This document shows, one piece after another, positions 6,932 to 12,988 of a stretch of DNA of 16,391 nt (positions are counted from its first letter, which is position 1; each line of letters starts with the position of its first letter). The notes beneath the pieces were generated by a model, which saw only the letters and a program-made list of their open reading frames with translations, had not been told where the DNA came from and searched no databases. Both the position numbers and the translations under genes were made by a program. The DNA is from an uncultured Fidelibacterota bacterium (GTDB lineage Bacteria; Fidelibacterota; Fidelibacteria; Fidelibacterales; Fidelibacteraceae), in assembly GCA_937862595.1 (NCBI GenBank), contig CALMFL010000022.1:1-16391 (forward strand), in the 5' to 3' direction.

Positions 6932-8033
6932 AAAAAAACTGGCCGATCTGCTGGTCAATTATTCAACCGATGTTCAAAAAGGGGAGAACGTCCTCATTGA
7001 GGCCTTTGACGTCCCCGATGTCTTTGTAAAGCTTCTGGTCCGTTCGGTCCGGGCGCGCGGGGGCAATCCCTTTGTCTCGATCAAGTCCAATACGGTTCTG
7101 CGTGAACTCTACAACGGGGGCAACGATGAGCAGATCGCCTTTTCGGGCGATTACGAGGCCTTCCGCATGGAGCATATGCAGGCCTATATCGGGGTCAGGG
7201 GAACGCAGAATATCACCGAAATGTCCGACGTGTCCGCCGAGGACATGAAACGCTACCAGACCCTGTGGAGCCAAAAGGTCCATTCGAATATCCGGGTGCC
7301 GAAGACCAAATGGGTCGTGCTCCGCTGGCCGAGCCCCTCAATGGCCCAGCAGGCGGGCATGAGCACCGAAGCCTTTGAGAACTTCTATTTTGACGTCTGC
7401 ACGCTCGACTATCCGAAAATGGGGAAAGCCCAGAAAGCGCTCATGGAACGGCTCGATAAGGCCGACAAGGTGCATATCAAAGGTCCCGGAGCGACCGATC
7501 TGCATTTTTCGGTCAAGGGCATTCCGGTGCTGCAATCATGCGGACTGCGGAATATCCCGGACGGGGAAGTGTTCACCGCGCCCGTACGGAACAGCGTGAA
7601 CGGCGTGATCGAGTACAATACGCCCACCCTGTATCAGGGAACGGTGTTTGAACGCATCACCCTGACGTTCCGGGACGGAAAGATCGTGGAGGCGGACGGC
7701 GACGACAAAGCCCGCCTGAACGAGATCTTCGATACCGACGAAGGGGCGCGCTACGTGGGCGAATTCGCCATGGGCATGAACCCCTATATCAACCGCCCGA
7801 TGAAAGATATCCTCTTTGATGAAAAGATCGCGGGGTCCCTGCACTTTACCCCCGGGAACGCCTACGACAACGCCTTCAACGGCAACCGTTCCGCGATCCA
7901 CTGGGACCTGGTCCTGCGCCAGACGCCCGAGTGCGGCGGCGGGGAGATCTGGTTCGACGGCGTGCTGATCCGCAAGGACGGGTTGTTCCTCCCCGAAGAC
8001 CTGACCTGCCTGAACCCCGAAAATTTGAAGTGA
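6915..8033 (+). CDS. M29-family metallo-aminopeptidase
   Basis: 372 residues, cytoplasmic, near the lower end of the M29 (AmpS/PepS/AmpT) size range. It would remove N-terminal residues from peptides with a pair of divalent metals. The N-terminus (KLADLLVNYSTDVQKGENVLIEA) is typical of the family. By alignment from memory with Thermus AmpT, the metal ligands are present: Glu218 (NIPDGEVF), Glu283 (YVGEFAMG), Glu303 and His310 (FDEKIAGSLHF), His329 and Asp331 (SAIHWDLV). The start has a good AGGAG site 9 bases upstream and lies within the end of the DUF523 gene (17-bp overlap). A consensus-like promoter sits 38 bp before the ATG. The following DUF362 gene begins 10 bp after the stop. Peptide breakdown for fermentation or protein turnover is a reasonable role. 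Confidence 0.9.
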   Translation: MYDPREKKLADLLVNYSTDVQKGENVLIEAFDVPDVFVKLLVRSVRARGGNPFVSIKSNTVLRELYNGGNDEQIAFSGDYEAFRMEHMQAYIGVRGTQNITEMSDVSAEDMKRYQTLWSQKVHSNIRVPKTKWVVLRWPSPSMAQQAGMSTEAFENFYFDVCTLDYPKMGKAQKALMERLDKADKVHIKGPGATDLHFSVKGIPVLQSCGLRNIPDGEVFTAPVRNSVNGVIEYNTPTLYQGTVFERITLTFRDGKIVEADGDDKARLNEIFDTDEGARYVGEFAMGMNPYINRPMKDILFDEKIAGSLHFTPGNAYDNAFNGNRSAIHWDLVLRQTPECGGGEIWFDGVLIRKDGLFLPEDLTCLNPENLK

Positions 8034-8043
8034 CCGGCGAGCG

Positions 8044-9144
8044 ATGAACCTGTCTGAGAACAATGCCCTTGTTTCCGTGCGGAAGGCCGCTACCTACGAC
8101 CCCGAACGGATATTGCAGGCCGTTTCGGAGATCTATGCCGCCGCGGGCGGCCCCGACCCCCGCGGAAAGCGCGTTCTGCTGAAACCCAATATCCTGGCGG
8201 ACCTGAAGCCCGAACGCGCCGTGACCACGCATCCCGAAGTGTTCCGGGCCTGCGCCCGCTTTTTCCAGGGGCAGGGCGCCGTCGTTCTGGCGGGGGATTC
8301 CCCCGGGATCCACAGCGCCGCTTTCACCGGAAGGGTCTGCGGGATCCGGCAGGTCTGTGAGGAACTCGGCATCGAATGGGTGGATTTTACCAAAGATCCC
8401 CTGACACGGAACGGGTTCAAACTGGCCCGGATCATCGATGAGGTGGACCTCATCGTGTCCCTGCCGAAATGCAAAACCCACGAACTGGCCTATTTTACGG
8501 GAGCGACCAAGAATCTTTTCGGTCTGATCCCCGGCTTCACGAAGGCCATGCTGCACGTGAAATATCCCAACCGCCACGATTTTTCCGCCATGGTGATCGA
8601 TCTCCTTTATACGGTCAAGCCTGCCTTTGCCTTCATGGACGCCATCATCGGAATGGAGGGGGCGGGTCCGCAGAACGGCAAGCCGAAACATATCGGACTG
8701 CTGCTCGGGTCCTGCAATCTGATCGCCCTGGATATGACCGCCGCCCGGATCGTGGGCTACGACCCGCTGAAGATCCCCATGTTCGCCAATGCCCTCGAAC
8801 GGGGCATCGGTCTGAAAAATATCGCCGACATCGTTCTGGAAGGCGGCGAAATGAAGGATCTTCGGGTGAAAAACTTCAAACGGATACCCATAGAACATCA
8901 CTATAACCTGGTCGTAATGGGCGTCCGCCTTCAGCAGATCCGGCGCCGTTTTGACAGGCGTCCGTTCTTTGATCACACGCGCTGCATCCTCTGCCAAAAA
9001 TGCGTGCAGATGTGCAAGTCGGAAGCGCTGTCCGTGAAGGACGGGAAAATATGCATTGACGACCGGAAATGCATACGCTGTTTCTGCTGTCACGAAATTT
9101 GTCCGGTCAACGCCATTGAGATCAAACGAAAGGTGTTCGGATGA
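8044..9144 (+). CDS. DUF362 protein with C-terminal 2x[4Fe-4S] ferredoxin domain
   Basis: 366 residues. Residues about 8-285 are DUF362: KRVLLKPNIL (42-51), TTHPEVFRA, VLAGDSPGIHS (81-91), SLPKCKTHELAYFTGATKN (139-157) and the MDAIIGMEGAGPQNG turn (198-212). Residues 314-353 form two ferredoxin-type cluster motifs, CILCQKCVQMC (Cys314, 317, 320, 324) and CIRCFCCHEICP (Cys343, 346, 349, 353), with an extra Cys348. DUF362 proteins of this type are common in anaerobes and are thought to be redox proteins; no reaction is established. There is no signal peptide, so it is probably cytoplasmic. The ribosome site is weak (GGCGAGCG) and 10 bp separate it from the aminopeptidase stop; its own stop overlaps the next ATG by 4 bp. 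Confidence 0.9.
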   Translation: MNLSENNALVSVRKAATYDPERILQAVSEIYAAAGGPDPRGKRVLLKPNILADLKPERAVTTHPEVFRACARFFQGQGAVVLAGDSPGIHSAAFTGRVCGIRQVCEELGIEWVDFTKDPLTRNGFKLARIIDEVDLIVSLPKCKTHELAYFTGATKNLFGLIPGFTKAMLHVKYPNRHDFSAMVIDLLYTVKPAFAFMDAIIGMEGAGPQNGKPKHIGLLLGSCNLIALDMTAARIVGYDPLKIPMFANALERGIGLKNIADIVLEGGEMKDLRVKNFKRIPIEHHYNLVVMGVRLQQIRRRFDRRPFFDHTRCILCQKCVQMCKSEALSVKDGKICIDDRKCIRCFCCHEICPVNAIEIKRKVFG

Positions 9145-10379
9145 AAAAGCTCCTAACTGCCGCGATCGGCATGTTGTCGGTACTGTTGGCCTGTACCTCC
9201 GCGGTCATCAGCGGGAAAGCCACCCCCGACGGCCGGCCGCTTCTGTGGAAGCACCGGGATACGGGCTCGCTCGAGAACAAACTGGTTTATGTCAGTGAAA
9301 CGGGCTACGATTTTGTCGGCGTTGCGAACGTGAAGGACCCGGCAAACAAGGAGATCTGGATGGGCGTGAACGAGACCGGCTTCGCTGTCATGAATACGGC
9401 ATCCTACAATATCCGGCCGGCGCTTCCCGCATCGCTGGAAGCGGACCAGGAAGGCCTGCTGATGCGGCATGCCCTGGAAACCTGCAGCAGCGTCGATGAT
9501 TTTGAATCCCTGCTGCGCGGATCGTCCGGGGAGTGGGGGATCGCCGCGAATTTCGGGGTGATCGACGCGCGGGGGAACGCGGCGTATTTTGAGACCGGTT
9601 TTGACCATTATGTAAAATTCGACGTGAACGATCCGGACGTGGCGCCGGAGGGATACTTGATCCGGACGAACTTTTCCGTGTCCGGGGGAGATGAAAAAGG
9701 ACAGGGCTATATCCGCTATGACGCCACCCGAAAACTCTTTGCCGGGGCTGCCGAACTTACCCCGGAATTTATCATCCGGGAAGCCACCCGGAATATGGAG
9801 CACGGCGCGCTCCGCGAACATCTCGGCAATATGAAACTTCCGAAAGATGAGAATGAAACGACCCTCGTCGCCTTCCAGGATTATATCGTCCGCTACTGGA
9901 GCGCTTCGGTCCTGGTCGTTCAGGGCGTCCGGGACGGAGAGGACCCGCGCAACAGCATGCTGTGGCCGATCATGGGATTCCCCCTGACCGCCATGGCGAC
10001 CCCCGTGTTCTTTTCCTCGGCGGACCGCTTGCCCGCGGTGATCACCACGGACAGTGAGGAGGCGCCCTTCATGACCGCGGCCGCCCTGAAGCTGAAAGAC
10101 GGGCTTTTCCCGGTCGGGCATGACGACAAGGAAAATTATCTGGATGCGGCCAAACTGAAGAACCGCAAAAAAACCGGTTACTGGCAGATCCTCATGGAAA
10201 AAGAAAACGAGATCCTCAGCCGCGCAAACGATGTGCGGAAGGATCCGGATCCGGAGAAGGTCCGGGAATACTACCGCTGGCTGGATGAATACGTCTGTGC
10301 CGTCTACACCGCGATCCTGCCGCCGGAACCCCTGAAGCATGAGCTGCCCCGCTGCGGCGAGACCGGCGTCTGCAAATAA
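9141..10379 (+). CDS. Exported Ntn-hydrolase, C45-type acyltransferase/peptidase (acyl-CoA:6-APA acyltransferase or carcinine-hydrolase-like)
   Basis: 412 residues. Residues 1-17 are a short signal-like segment (two Lys, then a hydrophobic core), directly followed by Cys18-Thr19-Ser20. The sequence CTSAVISGKATPDGRPLLWK then RDT is the start of Cys-type N-terminal-nucleophile hydrolases of the C45/C59/C69 group, in which the Cys exposed by processing is the catalytic nucleophile. Later conserved parts include MGVNETGFAVMNTAS (73-87) and NFGVIDARGNAAYFETG (about 137-153). Related enzymes cut amide bonds in acylated amino acids, dipeptides or beta-lactam precursors; the substrate here is unknown. 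LLAC would also pass as a weak lipobox, which would conflict with Cys18 as nucleophile. The gene overlaps the DUF362 stop by 4 bp (ATGA) and is the last of the run. Dipeptidase C69 is the main alternative name. Confidence 0.78.
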   Translation: MKKLLTAAIGMLSVLLACTSAVISGKATPDGRPLLWKHRDTGSLENKLVYVSETGYDFVGVANVKDPANKEIWMGVNETGFAVMNTASYNIRPALPASLEADQEGLLMRHALETCSSVDDFESLLRGSSGEWGIAANFGVIDARGNAAYFETGFDHYVKFDVNDPDVAPEGYLIRTNFSVSGGDEKGQGYIRYDATRKLFAGAAELTPEFIIREATRNMEHGALREHLGNMKLPKDENETTLVAFQDYIVRYWSASVLVVQGVRDGEDPRNSMLWPIMGFPLTAMATPVFFSSADRLPAVITTDSEEAPFMTAAALKLKDGLFPVGHDDKENYLDAAKLKNRKKTGYWQILMEKENEILSRANDVRKDPDPEKVREYYRWLDEYVCAVYTAILPPEPLKHELPRCGETGVCK

Positions 10380-10406
10380 TTTTATCCCCGCACAATAGTG
10401 CTGCCG

Positions 10407-10436
10407 TTGAAATGCCCGGATCACGAAGGGTATAAC
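10407..10436 (+). promoter_or_regulatory. Promoter-like element facing no ordinary gene
   Basis: TTGAAA (10407-10412), an 18-bp spacer, TATAAC (10431-10436): five of six consensus bases in each box. Transcription would start near 10443 and run toward the 3' end of the oppositely oriented EamA gene. Confidence 0.4.
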
Positions 10437-10453
10437 TGTTTATTTATCAAGAG

Positions 10454-10472
10454 ATTGTAATTATTCTACAAT
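10454..10472. promoter_or_regulatory. Palindrome, possible Fur/PerR-like operator
   Basis: ATTGTA (10454-10459) and TACAAT (10467-10472) form a perfect 6-7-6 inverted repeat. The core TTGTAATTATTCTAC agrees at 12 of 14 specified positions with the PerR consensus TTATAATNATTATAA as I remember it. It lies just past the -10 box of the element at 10407-10436, a usual repressor position. The regulator is a guess. Confidence 0.3.
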
Positions 10473-10492
10473 GCGGGCGGCGCCGTTCCGTC

Positions 10493-10528
10493 AAGGAGGA
10501 GGACGTTAAAATGTCCTGTCAGACGTAG
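10493..10528 (+). other. Strong Shine-Dalgarno followed by a five-codon frame (MSCQT), overlapped by a hairpin
   Basis: AAGGAGGAGG (10493-10502) is the strongest ribosome-binding-like sequence in the window; 8 bases later an ATG opens a frame of five codons (Met-Ser-Cys-Gln-Thr) ending in TAG at 10526-10528. An imperfect hairpin AGGACGT-TAAA-ATGTCCT (10500-10517) covers part of the site and the ATG. The frame ends inside the antisense EamA gene. It could be a leader peptide, the stub of a lost gene, or chance. Confidence 0.25.
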
Positions 10529-11403
10529 CGCTTTTTATACAGGTAGAAGAATACCATGACAATGATCGCGCTGCCGGTCAGGCTGAGGATGTCCACGCCT
10601 TCCCCCAGGAAAAAGATGCCCATCAGGGCTGCGAACAGCACATGCAGGTATTTGTAGGGGGCAATGTCCGACGCCCGGGCGTATTGATAGGCCTGCGTCA
10701 TGAAAAGCTGTCCGGCGGCGGCGAACACGCCGATCCCGAGCAGGTAGAGCCATTGTACGGGCGTGGGCATGACAAAGCGGACCATCGCCAGAGGCAGGGT
10801 CACTACGAAGGAGATCAGGGAAAAATAGAAGACGATGGTGCCGGAAGATTCCCCGCGCAATTTCAGCATCCGGATAAGGGCGTAGGAAAGTCCGGCGAAG
10901 ATCGCGGAACCCAGTCCCAGAAGCGCGGGCAACATATTGATATTGAACTGAGGCTTAATGATCAGCATGGCGGCGAGAAAGGCCACGACGATCCCGCCGA
11001 TCTGGTAGCGGTTGATCTTCTCATTCAGGAAAAACCCCGCAAAGAGGATCACAAAGAAGGGGGACATTTTGTTCAGCATCGTCGCGTCGCTGATGCTCAG
11101 ATAGCTCAGACTGTAAAAGTACAGCACGACGCCCAGAAGGCCGCCCAGCGCACGCAAAAGCAAATAGAGGCGGTTCCCGGGTTTTCCCCGGAACGACGCG
11201 CCGCTTTTCAGAATGATCACGATAGAGATCAGCAGGCTGACGAGATTGCGGAACAGAACTTTTTCGAAGAGAGGGAGATCGCCGGCAAGCCGGACCATCA
11301 GCGACATGACCGCAAAAGAGAGGGAAGAGATCGTCATCAGAACGACGGATTTGAGATAGCCCGCTTGCATCGGGAAATCTATCATAAAAACCATAAGAAT
11401 CAT
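10519..11403 (-). CDS. EamA/DMT-superfamily membrane transporter
   Basis: 294 residues, almost entirely hydrophobic with about ten membrane segments in two repeats of five, the layout of EamA (10-TMS drug/metabolite exporter) proteins. Family features: an N-terminal segment ending FRNLVSLLIS (about 52-61), LRALGGLLGVVLYFYSLSYLSISDATMLNKMSPFF around 83-118, where the first repeat closes with FFLNEKI, and the second-repeat equivalent QAYQYARASDIAPYKYLHVLFAALMG with FFLGEGV. The transported substrate cannot be predicted. The start is unsure: ATGs at 11403, 11394, 11385 and 11370 are all in frame and none has a clear ribosome site; the homologous part begins near 11370 (MQAGYLKS). It converges with the Ntn-hydrolase gene and diverges from the AMP-forming ligase gene 18 bp away. 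No clear terminator follows. Confidence 0.87.
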   Translation of the reverse strand: MILMVFMIDFPMQAGYLKSVVLMTISSLSFAVMSLMVRLAGDLPLFEKVLFRNLVSLLISIVIILKSGASFRGKPGNRLYLLLRALGGLLGVVLYFYSLSYLSISDATMLNKMSPFFVILFAGFFLNEKINRYQIGGIVVAFLAAMLIIKPQFNINMLPALLGLGSAIFAGLSYALIRMLKLRGESSGTIVFYFSLISFVVTLPLAMVRFVMPTPVQWLYLLGIGVFAAAGQLFMTQAYQYARASDIAPYKYLHVLFAALMGIFFLGEGVDILSLTGSAIIVMVFFYLYKKRYV

Positions 11404-11412
11404 ATCAAAATC

Positions 11413-11441
11413 TTGACTACCATGGATATTCTCTTTACATT
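11413..11441 (+). promoter_or_regulatory. Sigma70-type promoter for the AMP-forming ligase
   Basis: TTGACT (11413-11418), a 17-bp spacer, TACATT (11436-11441). The predicted start of transcription near 11448 lies downstream of the first in-frame ATG (11422), which would exclude that ATG if this promoter is the one in use. Confidence 0.45.
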
Positions 11442-12957
11442 ATCCGGCTTGTTAAGAAAAAGGCTGAGGTACACTGTTATCGTATCAAATTACTCGACAT
11501 TTTTTAAACAGGTGCAAAAAACGCCGGACGATATTTTCATCTATCACGGCGAATCGAAACTGAGCTACAAGGAAGTGTTCGAATCGTCGCTGCGGCTGGC
11601 CAACCATTTGCATCAGCAGGGGATAAGCAAAGATACCCGGGTGGTGGTCATGCTGCCGAATATTCCCGAAATGATCTTTACCTGGCTGGCCCTGTCGCGC
11701 CTTGAAGCCATGATGATCCCGGTCAACGTGCACTACAAATCCCTGGCGCTCCGCTATATCATTGACGACAGCAGTGCCTCGGCGATCATCTATCATGCCG
11801 AGAACGAAGAGGACGTCATCAGCGCGACCAGCATTCTGAACAGCTGCACGACCTTTATCGGCATGGGCGGCTGCGACTATGAAAAAACGACCGACATGAT
11901 GGAATACCGGAACAAACCCCCGTTCGGCGGTCCCTATCACCCCGATGCCGGCGACACCAACGTCATGTTCTACAGCGGCGCCGCGACCGGTCCGGCAAAA
12001 TATGCCAAGTATTCCAACAGAATGATCGCCCGCTCTACGAACGATTTTCTTTCCATGATCCCCTTCAGGCCGGCGGACATTATTTTTTCACCCTATCCGC
12101 TGACGCATTTCCTCGCCTATGTCGCGGTCCTGAACGGCGCCGTAAACGCCGGCGCTTCGATCGTCCTCTGCGATCCGCTGAACGAAAAGGAATTCCGGAA
12201 AACAATGGAAGCCGCACAGCCCACCGTGATGGTCGCAGAACCCGCCTATATCGGTTTTCTGGCGAATCAGAAAGATAAAGATTATCTGCCGGCCTCCCTG
12301 CAGTATGCCATTACCGGCGGGGGAAGGCTGAAAAGCAATTATCAGGAAGCCTTCACGGCGCTTTATCATATCCCCGTCTACAAGATCTACGGGATGGTGG
12401 AAGCGGGACCCCTGCTTACCGTGAACACGAACGCCGACAAACCCGCGTCGATCGGGGTTCCCCTGAGCAGCGTGTCCATCAGTCTCAGGAACGGCCGCCA
12501 AACGGCCGGCGACGAACAGATCGGCGAGATCTGCGTGACATCGAATATCCTGACGGAAGACCTGAAAAAATTATTGCATGATAAACTGGACGAAGGATGG
12601 TACCGGACCGGCGATCTCGGCCGGCTGGACATGGACGGCTACCTCTATTTCGTGGACCGCAAAGCGTATGTGATCAACGTCCGGGGCTTCAATGTGTATC
12701 CGGAGCAGATAGAGTCCGTGCTTGTGAAACACCCGAAAGTGCAGGACGCGGTCGTGGTCGGCGTCCCGCTGGACGCCGGGTCGGAAAGCATTCACGCCCA
12801 TATTATCCCGGAACAAGGCAAACGTCCCGAAGAAAAAGAACTCTTTGACTATCTGGAGCAGGAATTGCCGCGCTATCAGATCCCGGAGAAGTTCATTTTC
12901 GTGAACCATTTTCCGCGTTCGGCGACCGGCAAAGTGGTTCGTCAGGCATTAAAGTAA
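11422..12957 (+). CDS. AMP-forming acyl-CoA synthetase/ligase (ANL superfamily)
   Basis: 511 residues from the ATG at 11422. ANL enzymes activate a carboxylate with ATP to an acyl-adenylate and usually pass it to CoA. Visible core motifs: YGMVEAGP (A5, 323-330), WYRTGDLGR (A7, 393-401), DGYLYFVDR (405-413), RGFNVYPEQIE (A8, 421-431) and PRSATGKVVR with catalytic Lys504 (A10, 498-507). The phosphate loop is odd: instead of [ST]SGTTGxPKG it reads YSGAATGPAKYAK (184-196). Length and tail match fatty-acid/aryl-CoA ligases; the substrate is not predictable. The start is uncertain: 11422 has no ribosome site, a TTG is at 11449, and a GAGG at 11466-11469 is followed by no standard start codon. Upstream open sequence is antisense to the EamA gene and not part of the protein. 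The EF-G-like gene follows 31 bp on. Confidence 0.85.
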   Translation: MDILFTLSGLLRKRLRYTVIVSNYSTFFKQVQKTPDDIFIYHGESKLSYKEVFESSLRLANHLHQQGISKDTRVVVMLPNIPEMIFTWLALSRLEAMMIPVNVHYKSLALRYIIDDSSASAIIYHAENEEDVISATSILNSCTTFIGMGGCDYEKTTDMMEYRNKPPFGGPYHPDAGDTNVMFYSGAATGPAKYAKYSNRMIARSTNDFLSMIPFRPADIIFSPYPLTHFLAYVAVLNGAVNAGASIVLCDPLNEKEFRKTMEAAQPTVMVAEPAYIGFLANQKDKDYLPASLQYAITGGGRLKSNYQEAFTALYHIPVYKIYGMVEAGPLLTVNTNADKPASIGVPLSSVSISLRNGRQTAGDEQIGEICVTSNILTEDLKKLLHDKLDEGWYRTGDLGRLDMDGYLYFVDRKAYVINVRGFNVYPEQIESVLVKHPKVQDAVVVGVPLDAGSESIHAHIIPEQGKRPEEKELFDYLEQELPRYQIPEKFIFVNHFPRSATGKVVRQALK

Positions 12958-12988
12958 GAACATAAAACCCTATTATGGAGGAAATATA

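Noticed and set aside
10642..11421. N-terminal extension of the AMP-forming ligase frame by 260 codons
   Set aside because: The stretch is antisense to the EamA gene and its translation is His/Gln/Asp/Arg-rich without family resemblance; the ligase homology begins only after about 11480.
12948..12976. TATTAT before the EF-G-like gene as a separate promoter
   Set aside because: The matching -35 is poor, and the predicted transcript start would fall within the ribosome site; cotranscription from the ligase promoter is simpler.
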